A model generated the notes under the pieces. That model did no database searches and was not told the origin of the DNA. It was given only the letters and a program-made list of their open reading frames with translations. DNA of 64,000 nucleotides from Simmondsia chinensis (taxonomy: Eukaryota > Streptophyta > Magnoliopsida > Caryophyllales > Simmondsiaceae): NCBI GenBank assembly GCA_018398585.1, contig JAGTTD010000014.1, positions 19,653,387 to 19,717,386 on the forward strand, written 5' to 3'. The stretch's first letter is position 1. The number at the start of each line of letters is the position of its first letter. A program made the position numbers and the translations under genes. Positions 32,318 to 42,638 of the stretch are shown piece by piece.

Positions 32318-33692
32318 TGATAATTCTAATTTAGTATATAATTTTTCATATCATTTAGGTTCATTTTCAAACCATTTTACATCAAACTTTTATCGCTTTT
32401 GCTCTTTTTTGCTTTTATCGTTATTTCCTTTCAAAAACACTCATTTTATTCTAAATATTGCTAGGTTCTATCATCAACATCAACAAGTGAATGCAAGATA
32501 CATCAAACAAAAGCAAAAAATGAGCTAAATACATCATTTTACATGGCTAAGGCAAGGATGAACAACAAACATGTACAATTTGTTACAAATTGCAATTTTG
32601 GGCCGCAAAATGGACAAATCAAAAGCAAGGATGCTTTGTACACTTTAAGAACTTGTTCAAGATGATGTAAGGACTGAATTTGGGCGGTGGAAAGATGAAA
32701 TAAGGAACAAAATCGGCAAAACATACAACTTGCAAAAGTGGGCAGCAAGATGGTGCAATGAGAGCAATGCTTATGTAATTTTTAATTTTTTGACTTTGCA
32801 ACCTCAAACACTATAAATAGGAGTGTTTGGAAAGTCTTTAGGCATCAATTCATTCAGAAATAACTCAAAACAAAGGAGTAGAAAGCACTTTTAAGTTCTT
32901 TTCTATCCTTTTGTTCTTTAAGTTCATGGATTTTGTCTTCGTTTCGCTTTATATTATGTATACCATGAACTAATTTTGTCTTTTCAAGGCTACAATGTAG
33001 CCTAAGTTGTAATAGACACTCTTTTCCAATTCAATGCATTCAAAGTTTGTTTATTATGCTGTTTGAGTGTTTATCATTGTTGTTCATGAGTTATGAATGC
33101 TTGATTACCATTCAAAGCCTATAATGATTCACAATGAGTTTGAGAGGAGATTTATGATGAATGCTAAAGTAATAAACACGACAAATTGAGCGAATGCCAG
33201 AGATAGATTAACGCGATTTGTGTGGTCTTAAGTGAAAACCATGGATCTTCAAAACTCTTTCTTATTTAAATTCATGCAAGAGATTGATGAGTTAATATGT
33301 GAAAGAGCAAGCTAAATGTTTCTCAAGAGAGAATATTTAGTAAGTTAGGGTTTTTGAGCATGAACATGTAATGACAATTTGAATATTGATAATAGAAAGG
33401 TGTATTGATGCAAATAGGTAAAAACGGATGCCTTTGATTTTATTAAACCATTAAACTCATCTAAAAATCAAAAAAAATTTCATAAGATCAGTAAGTATTT
33501 TTGTTCTTTTTCATTTATTTTTTTTTTTTTTTTTTGTTTCATATCAAAAACCTCAAATTTCAGTCATTCAAACAGTGCTGAAACTACTAATTTGATACTC
33601 ATCAATAACAATCCTCGGGGGATGATACTCTACTCATTCTATATTACTTGATAGGACTTGGTGCACTTGCTAAGCATAAACAACAACCATTA
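32318..33692 (+). repeat. 3' LTR of the Athila-like element
   Basis: 1,375 bp, preceded by a purine tract. The last bases are CATTA where the 5' LTR has CATCA, so the canonical CA end has mutated. The stretch 32107-32317 before it is non-coding and ends in the purine tract. Confidence 0.8.
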
Positions 33693-33836
33693 ATGGGATG
33701 GTAATTAATTTATCCTATTTGGAGCTAGATTTAAATTGTTCCTGAGGTCCCTGCTCAAGCCTTTATTTTTATTGCCATAAAAAAATAGTAAGGAATTAAT
33801 TAGATAAATGATTTATTAATGAGATAAGTAAATTTA

Positions 33837-34062
33837 AGCGAATCCCATTAGAACTCCGAAGTTAAGCGTGCTTGGACGAGAGTAGTACCAGGATGGGTGA
33901 CCTCCTAGGAAGTCCTCACCCTCAGGTTGGGGGCAGTGGGAAACAGCCTCTCTTCAGGTTAACACCCTAAGGGGGAAGGCTGCGTACATCCTCCCCCCCC
34001 CCCCCCCTCCCCCCGACCCTGCGTAGGCGGGAGCCCTTAAGGCACTGGGTATGTTCCTTTCT
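33837..34062 (-). mobile_element. SINE fused to an antisense 5S rRNA segment
   Basis: 226 bp flanked by a perfect 13-bp TSD, ATAAGTAAATTTA (33824-33836 and 34063-34075). On the minus strand it begins with a SINE head (ACATACCCAGTGCCTTAAGG, GCTCCCGCCTACGCAGGGTC), a G-rich stretch (a C run at 33993-34007 on the plus strand), ATGTACGCAGCCTT and GAGAGGCTGTTTCC. These are hallmarks of a widespread plant tRNA-derived SINE group. From about 33918 downward it is the complement of 5S rRNA, right up to the TSD, with no A tail. One TSD around both parts implies a single insertion event. Confidence 0.75.
33838..33917 (+). rRNA. 5S rRNA fragment (about nt 30-109), retroposed
   Basis: Matches plant 5S rRNA through ATCCCATTAGAACTCCGAAG, TTAAGCGTGCTTGG, GAGAGTAGTACCAGGATGGG and TGACCTCCTAGGAAGTCCTC, with a few substitutions. 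Both ends of the gene are missing. It contains much of the internal promoter region but lacks the 5' 30 nt, so it is not a functional gene. It is part of the chimeric insertion 33837-34062. Confidence 0.85.
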
Positions 34063-34912
34063 ATAAGTAAATTTAAATTTACCGAACATTATTCATGAGA
34101 TGAATAAAAGTTAAAAATTATAAAATAAAATAATTTTTAAAAATTAGAAATCATATGATGAATTTTTGCATGTGAGAAACAAAACAAAAAAAGGAAAAAT
34201 TACGAGAACATGCTAGCTATCTGCGCATACACAAAAGGACCAACCAACGCGCAACACACTAGCTAGTAATCTATGGCCATGGGCGTGGGCCAATCCGCGC
34301 CGCCACGTGGCCCAAAAAGATAAGGATGCTCGCAAAATTGTTAAGCAACATGGTTTTTTATTCTTGCTTTTTTGTTTTAGGCAAACCTCACATTGAAATT
34401 GTTCTAATTTTTCGCTCCCGCATCCTACTATAAATAAGGATACAAATTTTAAGGTTAGGAATCCAATTTTAAATTAAAAGGTTTCTGAAAGTATTGACTT
34501 TAGGATATCTAATAAGACAGAAACTTTCCATTGAAATTTTTTCTCTTGAGTTCAATATTGTTCGGAGCCCAAACTCCGGGTATTTTCATGGTGATTAAAT
34601 AAAAAGCTTCGCGGTATCAATATTATTCTGGTATTCTAGTTTTCTTTATTTGGAGCAATTCTAGGAATTTTTTTTTCCTTTTTCTTTTAAGTTTTTCACT
34701 TTTCTATTTACTTATAGTAATCGTATTATACTAATTTTATGTTAATGTTATTATTATAAATGTATTAGAGTAGATACTGGAAGATTTAAATAAAGAATTT
34801 AAATCTATAGATTTAAAATTAGGAATTTTAAATCAACTTTAGGTTTAAAATTATAAATTTTAAACCCTTCCACTGTGCTAGTATAATAAACTTAGGAAAA
34901 ATTTTTGAAATT

Positions 34913-35990
34913 CGTCACAACGAAAATCAGAGTCAGTATTAATTTCAGAGATCTGAATGCAGCCACCCCGAAGGACAAGTATCCAATGCCAATTGCTGAT
35001 GTGCTCATTGACCTCGCCTCGAGGCATGAGGTTTTGTTCTCTATAGATGGCTATTGTGGGTACTACCAAGTCATGATTGCTTCTGAGGATACTTACGAAA
35101 CAGCATTCAGGTTTCCTAGGTCAATAGGGACGTTCGAATGGGTGGTTATGGCCATTAGTTTGAAGAATGATGGAGCCACCTACCAAAGAGTCATGAATAT
35201 GATCTTTCATGACCTCATCGGCAAGACCATGAAAGTCTATATAGATGACATCATGGTCAAATCAAAATCCCAAGTCAAACACAAAGAGGACTTGAGGGGT
35301 GCGCTCCTTAGGATGAGAGCCCATAACCTCAAGATGAACCCATTAAACTGCTCTTTTCGCATACCAGCTGGAAACTTTCTTAGCCTTTAGGCCCACCAAA
35401 GGGGCATTGAGGTGGATATTAATAAGACTAAGGTCATCCATCAGGCCAAACCACCCTCAAACAAAAAAGAGCTTCAAGGCTTCCTTGGGAAGGTTAGCTT
35501 CCTAAGACGTTTTTATCTCAAATGTTGCTAGGAAAATGAAAGTCTTCTCTCCACTACTAAGACTCAAGTTTGAGAACGACTTCAAGTGGGAGGAGCCTTA
35601 TCAAGCAGCCTTCAAGTCTATCAAGGAATACATGATTAGGCCGCCGGTACTTATTCTACCAAAGTGGCAAACCTTTGAAGATTAATGTCTCTGCTTCTAA
35701 AGAATCTATTGATTGTTTACCTGTACAAGCAATGAGCAAGGTTTTGAACAATTGTGTTCTACCTTAGCTATTACCCAAATGAATGTGAAATAAAGTATTC
35801 CTCAATTGATAAATTGTGTCTATCATTGTTCTATGCATCAAAAAAATTAAGACATTAATTTCTGAGCATTTACTATATGTCTAGTTGCTCGAAAAAGTGT
35901 CCTTAAATACATTCTAGATAGACCATTTCCAAAAAGAGACTCATCAATATCTGAAAACAATCTCTCGAGGCTTGGAACATCATGGGATGG
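34913..35990 (+). pseudogene. Tat/Ogre-like reverse transcriptase and RNase H, second copy
   Basis: A long open frame, 34905-35390, is the best preserved Tat RT here: KIRVSINFRDLNAATPKDKY, EVLFSIDGYCGYYQVMIASE, FRFPRSIGTFEWVVMAISLK, VYIDDIMVKSKSQVKH (catalytic YIDD). The connection (LQGFLGKVSFLRR) and RNase H follow with frameshifts to about 35930 (NECEIKYSSIDKLCLSLF). It breaks off at LDRPF. The second RNase H and integrase expected next are missing. It resumes the Tat element whose gag is at 19496-22310; the gap is filled by later insertions. Confidence 0.85.
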
Positions 35991-36493
35991 GTAAAAGATC
36001 AGCCCTAGGCACAAGATGGCAAGTTCGATGAAGGATCATACTCTGACAACCAACAAAGATGCTCTTTGATAACATTGAGATCAGTTGGGCTCTGAAGAAC
36101 ATCAGAGATTATCAAAGGGTCAGATTGGAGAAAGCATGTGAGTTGCTCAATGGAATTGTCTGCCTGAGGATGGGGGGAAAAATAGCAAATGAGATTTGTG
36201 CCATCAATTAACCAAAAGGAAATAAGAGGAGAAAAAACAAATTGAGTCAAGAATTCAATGATTCAAGAACAGAGGCGAGAATTGGCAAAAGCGCTTGATG
36301 GACAATGAAGGAGAGAGAACATAGCAAGAAAGTGGGAATTTCAAGCCCTAACTATCCTATATGTAGACATGCTGGAAGGAAAAGCAACCGACGTACAGTG
36401 TTCTCTCAAGCTCCCTGTAACCTTTAAGGGTCAAATTAGGCAAGTTTTTACCCATTGTAAATTTAAATTTACCAACGGCTAAAAGGGGGCATT
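35991..36493 (+). other. non-coding stretch and polypurine tract before the Tat 3' LTR
   Basis: No domain is recognisable in either strand, although a minus-strand 81-codon frame (36005-36250) is open. The segment ends in AAAAGGGGGCATT (36481-36493), a convincing polypurine tract immediately before the LTR. Confidence 0.55.
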
Positions 36494-37286
36494 TGTTTTC
36501 ACTCTAATTTCGAGGAAGTTAGGATGATGCCATTTCGGATACAGTGCCACATGGTCAGCAAGTGAAGGTCTTCTCGAGGCAAGTTAAGCCTTTAAGTACT
36601 AAGATAATAGCACCTCAAGCCCAGCATCCTAAGAAGGCAATTACCTTTGACATGGGGATCAGCCACTCCAGGCTCGAGATGGTTGAGGGGTGAAGTGAGC
36701 TCGAGCTTGAGGGGCTATCAAAAAGGCTACAAGACATGTGCTTCTTTGGCTCGAGGCTATTACTTGGGCATTAAGCTTAATCCAAAAGAATGTGAGGCTT
36801 CTGGAAGGGACTTCCACTAAGAATTCGGACCTGGGCACCAAGTATTTTCCTCCAATACTGAATTCAGGGCATGTTCATTGAATATTTGCACGCACAAAAG
36901 AAACTTAGTGGCAAGACGAGGGTGGAGCTGCCGGGAAAGAAGGAACAACCGTTATTTCTTGTTTTCTATAAATAAATGACTCTATGTCAGTCCAAAGTAG
37001 TACATACACTCATTACAAAACTTCTTTTAAGTTTTCTTTTACAGCATACTCATGCTTTTCCCTTAGGAGTCGCATAATTTAATTAGGCGTAGCGTAATGT
37101 AGATCTCTGATGTACTTACCTTCCTAGTAATACAGTTTTCGGGCTTAAGGTATGACTTTCCAGTTTTAATCTATTCTCACAAATCGACAAGTCAAGATTT
37201 GAGGCATTAATTTAAGGATTTGATGGCCAAGGTCTATCCCTTGATTGAATTGGTCTTAATACTATTGTCACTACTTGATAAGTTAG
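36494..37286 (+). repeat. Tat/Ogre-like 3' LTR, left part
   Basis: Starts TGTTTTCACTC after the purine tract and aligns with 7574 onward and with 18391 onward. A TATA-like CTATAAATAAATG lies at about 36967. It is split at 37286/47995 by the Reina-like element, whose TSD GTTAG is part of it. Confidence 0.8.
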
Positions 37287-37670
37287 TGTTACCTTTCAAT
37301 TCAAAGATTGAAAGTTAACCTTGTAGAAGAGAGAATTAAGGTCAGAAAAGAAGTGAAAGGGATGAGAAATAGAGATAGAATTCCCAAAGGAAATCTGATT
37401 TTTGTATTCATGAATAATGAGATTACATGACTAGAGCTTATTTATACTTGATCTAATACATTGAATCAAGACCCAAGCACTAACCGACTCCTAACTAAAT
37501 CTGGCGCCAAAATACAAATCAGCAGCCACACTTGACTTGCCTTGACCCCTAACTGACTCATGGCGCCAAAATGGCCTGCCAACTAATATTTGAACACTTT
37601 GCAAAACAACACAAAAGCAAATCATGAGATACAAGATCAATGCCAACTAAAAATTTAAGGAATCATAACA
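37287..37670 (-). repeat. 3' LTR of the 37287-47994 gypsy element
   Basis: 384 bp. The U5 end has the inverted repeat CTTTCAAT 37293-37300 / ATTGAAAG 37307-37314, extended outward by GTTA/TAAC. A purine tract (GGGGGAGGGAA on the minus strand) adjoins at 37671-37681. Confidence 0.9.
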
Positions 37671-37699
37671 TTCCCTCCCCCATAAGAAGCTCCTTGTCC

Positions 37700-38947
37700 T
37701 CAAGGAAAGAAAGTAGGAAATTGACTCTTCAAGAATGTGAGGTTCTCCCAAGTAGCAAAGCTCTTGTCCAAGTTACACCATTGCACCAATACTTCCTGCA
37801 AAGCTCCCTGTTCAGTCTACATTGTTCTTCTTCCCTTAACAGCAGCCGGTTGCAGCAGCAAGGCTCCATTTGAGCCCACTTCTGGTGGTTTTCTTGAATG
37901 CTTAGCTCCACTCTTCACCTGCTTTTTAAGTAAAGATACATGGAACACCGGGTGAATGTATGAATGAGGGGGTAAATCGAGTTTGTATGCAACTTTGCCA
38001 ATTTTCTCCAAAATCTTGTATGGGCCAAAGAAACGAGTACTTAGCTTGACATTCTTCCTGACAGCCAAAGAAGACTGTCTATATGGTTGTAATTTGAGGT
38101 AGACCATATCTCCCACTTCATAATTTTTGTCTACCCTCTTTTTATCGGCATAGAATTTCATTCTTGCTTGAGCTTGGAGAAGATTATCTTTGAGAAGTTG
38201 CATCATTTGCTTCCTCTACTGCAAGCATTCAGTGGCTGCAGATGCTGTTGGCGTGGGCTGCTGCAACATAAATGGAGTAGGAGAAGCATAACCATACAAA
38301 GCTTGGAAAGGAGTAGTGCCAATTGATGCATGTACAAGAGTGTTGAACCAATATTCAGCTAGAGAGAGCAAACGGTTCCATTCTCTAGGCTGAGAGAAAA
38401 CCATGCTTCGAAGGTACTGCTCAATACATTAGTTAACACGTTCGGTCTGTCCATCCGTTTGTGGATGATAAGATGAGCTAAGCGCCAATGTAGTGCCCAA
38501 CAACTTGAACAACTCCCTCCAAAAATTGCTCGTAAAGATCTTGTCCCAATCAGAAACAATGGATTGAGGCAACCCATGTAACTTATATATGTTCTCAAGG
38601 AAGATGTTTGTTAATCTTTCTGCAGTAACAGGTCGTGTGAGAGCAATGAAATGACTATATTTGGTGAAACGATCCACTACAACCCATATAACTTCCTTGC
38701 TATCAGACCTTAGCAACCCCTCAATGAAATCCATGCTAATATTGATCCAAGCTCCATCCGGAATGGGGAGAGGCTGAAGAAGTCCCTTGTAACTATGATC
38801 CCCCAATTTGGTTTGTTGACACACTTCACATGCCTTAACATATTCACTCACTGTCTTCTTCAAGCTTGGCCAGCTGAAATAGGCTTTAACCTTTTGATGA
38901 GTGCCCTCTACACCAGCATGTCCTCCCCAAGCTATATCATGTGAAGC
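37700..38947 (-). pseudogene. integrase and chromodomain-like tail of the 37287-47994 element
   Basis: The frame 38429-38863 contains KACEVCQQTKLGDHSYKGLL (end of the HHCC module), INISMDFIEGLLRSDSKEVI (first catalytic Asp), GLPQSIVSDWDKIFTSNFWR (second Asp) and SSYHPQTDGQTERVN (catalytic Glu). The frame shifts to 38216-38404 (LAEYWFNTLVHASIGTTPFQ) and 37817-38206 (RFFGPYKILEKIGKVAYKL, HPVFHVSLLKK). After a stop it ends with EVLVQWCNLDKSFATWENLT, the chromodomain-like tail, and TGA at 37700-37702. All three catalytic residues are readable. Only a few breaks separate the frames. Confidence 0.9.
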
Positions 38948-40590
38948 TTAAACAATCTGGTTCCTCAAATCTGATGCAGAACCAATGCACAACTTGTTCT
39001 GTACTCTGATCAACCCCTTCATAGATACATCTACTTCACTGTCATGTTTCTCCGCATTTTTCACAAGGCTAGCAGCCACACACTCTCGAGCAAATGGATC
39101 TCCCTCATAAGACTTATAAACTTCATCCATCCATGAAGGTAAGACCACGGATATTGCACTGCACAACCCATGTTCGGCATCCTCAAACTTCCTGGATAAA
39201 GCGTCTGCTGCAGCATTGTCCTTGCCTCTTCGGTATTCAATGGCATAATCAAGGCCAAGCATCTTCATTAGGCCCTTCTTTTGAATTCTTGTCACAATAT
39301 TTTGCTCAAGAAGGTGCTTGAGACTTTGATGATCCGTTCGAATGATGAACCTATAACCATCCAAGTAATGCCTCCATTTCTCAACGACCAGAAGAATTGC
39401 TAAGTATTCCTTCTCATAAGTTGAGATGGCTTGGTGCTTGGGACTAAGTGCTTGACTCAAATAAACAATAGGCCTCCCTTGTTGAGAAAGAACAGCCCCA
39501 ACACCAAACCCACTTGCATCTGTCTCCAAAATGAAGTTTTCTGATAAATTTGGCATTGCCAATACCGGTGCTGCACACATGGCTGACTTGAGAAACTCAA
39601 AAGCAGCTTGAGCCCTATCTGACCAAAAGAAAGTATCTTTCTTTAAGAGTTCAGTTAAAGGTTTTGCAATGGATCCATAACCTCTAATGAACTTTCTATA
39701 ATATCCGGTCAAACCCAAGAATCCCCTCAATTGCTTCAGGGTTATTGGAATTAGCCAATTTTTCATTGCTTGGTCTTTAGTAGGATCAGTGGAAACTCCT
39801 TCTTGAGAGATGACATGGCCCAAATACTCGAGCTTGGTCTGAGCAAACGAGCATTTAGACAACTTGGCAAAGAACTTGTGCTGCCGCATCAGCACAAAGA
39901 CTTCTCTAAGGTGGATGAGATGATCCTCATAAGAAGAGCTATAAATCAACATGTCATCAAAGAAGCCTAGCACTGATCTCCTTAAGAAAGGCTTGAAAAT
40001 GTCATTCATTGCTGCTTCAAAGGTGGCCGGAGCATTTGTTAAGCCAAATGGCATAACAACAAACTCGAAATGCCTGTGATGGATCTAAAAAGCAGTCTTG
40101 TATATATCTGGCTCAATAACTCTGATTTGATGATATCCCTATCTCAAATCAAGCTTAGAGAAGAAACATGCTCCATATAACTCATCAAGCAAATCATCTA
40201 TAACGGGAATTGGAAACTTATCTTTCACTGTCAAAGAATTCAATTGGCGATATCGATGCACATCCTAGCCGTCCCATCCTTCTTCTTCACAAGGATCATA
40301 GGTGAGGCAAAGGGACCATGGCTTGGTCTAATGAAGCTCATATGAAGCATCTCATCAACTTGTCTCTCAATTTCTGATTTTTGGGCATGAGCATATCAGT
40401 AGGGTCTGATTTTAACTGGATCAGCAAGTGGTCGGAGTGGTATCGCATGGTCCACACTTTTGGCAGCTCCAAAACATCTTCAAACTCTTCAACCAATGCA
40501 TGAACATCAGGCTGAATGTCCTGCTGCAGTTCCACAGGTGAGATTACAAATAATTGTCCAAACCATTGAATTGTCTTCTTCCTGAATCCT
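38948..40590 (-). pseudogene. reverse transcriptase and RNase H of the 37287-47994 element
   Basis: A 368-codon open frame, 38948-40054, begins within RT: MPFGLTNAPATFEAAMNDIF, VLGFFDDMLIYSSSYEDHLI (FDD box), [20 protein letters not shown]. RNase H follows: ENFILETDASGFGVGAVLSQ, TYEKEYLAILLVVEKWRHYL and GKDNAAADALSRKF. The N-terminal RT part, 40055-40590, is recognisable but broken. The open frame runs on into integrase up to an in-frame stop. It is the longest intact gypsy enzyme frame in the window. Confidence 0.9.
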
Positions 40591-40598
40591 CCTTTTAA

Positions 40599-41035
40599 TC
40601 ATTTGCCATCAATCAACCGAAGCTGAGCTTCTTCAGAAATACCTTGCAATGAGACCCTAGTGCCATGAACCTCAAATGCCACTGTCCTTTTATCAAAATC
40701 AAACACCACTGGATTGAAATTTCTCATCCAATCTACCCCTAGCACCATATCACAACCTCCCAAAGGAAGAACTCTAAAATCAAAAGTGAATTGATGATCT
40801 TGCATAAACCATGGGAAAGCTTGGCACTTATTTTGAGTAGTTATGGAGTTGCCATCAGCCACCATAACTACCAATGGATGAGTTTTAGTCACTTCATGCT
40901 TCACTTTCTTAATCAATTTAGGATAAACAAAGCTATGCATGCCCTTTACCAGCCTTTCCTTTGATATGAATGGCATTGTGAGCTCCACTCCCCGTCAAAG
41001 CCTTCATGGAAATCTCAACCTCGTCCTCCAACAAT
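40599..41035 (-). pseudogene. aspartic protease region of the 37287-47994 element
   Basis: Reads LEDEVEISMKALTGSGAH from the edge of the nested insertion, then KGMHSFVYPKLIKKVKHEVT, HPLVVMVADGNSITTQNKCQ, FRVLPLGGCDMVLGVDWMRN. The LGVDWM motif and HSFV match gypsy proteases, but the segment carrying the D-S-G active site is missing between AIHIKGKAGKG and MHSFV. Compare LIDSGSTHSFVDP in the 26835-32106 element. A small internal deletion probably killed it. Confidence 0.8.
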
Positions 41036-41549
41036 TGTTATGAACCGAGAATCCAAGGCATGAACCCGTGGGGGCTATGAAGCTGTCCTGCTACTAAGTT
41101 GCTGCTGTTAGCTGTTGTTGGCTACCGTTGCTGCTGCATTGTGGTCATTTGGTGTAGCTGAAAGTCGTATTAGAGTGTTGGCATTGTAATTAGTAGTATC
41201 AGCTTTGGTTGTGTCATGTGTAAGTGAGTTTAAGTGTGGTCTTGCTTAGGAAGTCTATGGCTGGTCAAGGTAGGCGGCTAATTGGTTAGGTGGCAGTTAA
41301 GTTGGTTAGTCCTTGTGTGGCTATATGCAATGTAATAAATCTTATCATGTAAGTATTATAAATAGTAAGGCTTAGGCTTGTAATCTCATATAACTTTTGA
41401 TGAATGGATTGATATCTTTGATATCCTCTCTACTTTCTCATCTCCTTTCCCTTCTTTCTCATCTAAACTCTATATTCTTTTCGCATCTCATACTCTCTCT
41501 CTATCCCAACCAAGGTTAAGGCTCAAGAGCGATCTTTGAAACCTAAACA
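41036..41549 (+). repeat. 5' LTR of the novel-ORF element
   Basis: 514 bp, TGTTATGAACC to CCTAAACA. Differs from the 3' LTR at roughly 5% of sites by eye, mostly C/T and G/A changes. A weak terminal inverted repeat, AGGTT/AACCT, lies at 41513-41544. Confidence 0.9.
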
Positions 41550-41550
41550 A

Positions 41551-41564
41551 CTAGTATCAGAGCC
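41551..41564 (+). promoter_or_regulatory. primer binding site (tRNA-Met type)
   Basis: CTAGTATCAGAGCC directly after the LTR. It equals the usual TTGGTATCAGAGCC except for two bases. Confidence 0.85.
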
Positions 41565-42638
41565 TTGATTTGGCTTCCGAATCAAGCTCATATCCGAAAA
41601 AATACAAAATCTGGTTAATTTTGTTACAATTAATCAACAAAAAAAAGGTTGATACGGATTTAATTCAGATTTTGTGATTAAAAGTCAATTCTGAAAATTG
41701 AAAAGTATGTTTGGGCGGTTACTGCATCAGTTACAGCAAAGCCTGGGTAGTTGCTTTCGGTTGGGATTAAACTGATCGAATTACATTGAGGGAAGTTCAA
41801 TTGATCAGTATCTATCGAGTATAATCAACATTAAAGTTGATTCAGATTGAATTCAAAAGGATCGATCAAGCATTTGCTACAGAAGTTGAGTGATGAAGCA
41901 AGTAGTAGTTGCTGAAGCTTTGTGCTGAGCTAGCTGTTCTTGATCGATCACTCATCTGATCGGTTGAAGAAGAAGTTTAAATTGAGCTATTTGATCCACA
42001 TTATACTTGATCATCATCAAAAGAGTAGAAATCAGCTGAATTGAGGTTCAATCAGATTCTACAACTCAGAAATTGAAGTTGAGGCAACTGTTTCTGAACT
42101 GCAAGTTCAAACTCGATCCAAATCTGCTTTTGTTGTTGAATTGTGAAGAAATTGTGTCGTTAAGCATAGAAGTGGTGAGAAGTAATCAGAATCTGCGTGG
42201 AATTCTTAAGAATTATATGTTATAGAGTCGAGATTGGATTAGGCGAAATTCTGACAAAAAACTTGGCACCGAAACTGTTGAAATTCAATTTCATCCTTGA
42301 AGATTGTGGTGAATCGTGCATTTAGATCATCATTACAGACTTAAATAGAACTTATTTCAGTTTCTTAGTCTGAATTAATCAAGAAAGCCTCGCTGTCAGA
42401 AATCGTTCGAAGTTCGGGTTTGTCGAATACTCTGTGCGTGAAAATCTGCAAGCTAGGGTTGTAACCACTGACGATTGTCAAACCGATAGCAAGTGCTTGT
42501 TTGTGCAAACGACGGAGTAGAACTTCATTAAGCAATCAATTGTTGAGGAGTGCGAACAAGTTTCTCACTACTGTGATTTTCTCACTTAGATTCTGCGAAC
42601 GGAGCTGGTCCAAGATTGAGGTGTTGTTCATTCTTGAT
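41565..42638 (+). other. untranslated leader of the novel-ORF element
   Basis: About 1.07 kb with no long ORF, moderately AT-rich, with recurrent TTGATCGA/GATCGATC words. It presumably carries packaging signals; no specific signal is identified. Confidence 0.5.

Larger units (their letters stand above)
23457..33692 (+). mobile_element. gag-only Athila-like element (TR-GAG type), split by another gypsy
   Basis: LTRs at 23457-24878 and 32318-33692, with a perfect TSD ATGGG (23452-23456 and 33693-33697). After the 5' LTR comes a decayed Athila-type primer site (TAGCGTCATTGCCGAG, about 24885-24900). Before the 3' LTR is the purine tract AAATTTGGGGGATT. When the nested 26835-32106 element is removed, the interior is only ~2.2 kb and contains gag but no pol, so this is a non-autonomous gag-bearing derivative. 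It sits in a copia LTR. Confidence 0.85.
33698..34912 (+). repeat. copia LTR, right part
   Basis: Continues the copia LTR after the Athila-like insertion and ends at TTCGTCACAAC, where Tat RT sequence resumes. It contains CCACGTGG (about 34303), a TATA box (about 34430) and two perfect palindromes at 34810-34834 and 34842-34866. Interrupted by the SINE/5S chimera at 33837-34062. Confidence 0.8.

Noticed and set aside
33838..33917. Functional 5S rRNA gene
   Set aside because: Both gene ends are missing and the segment is part of a retroposed chimera with a TSD.
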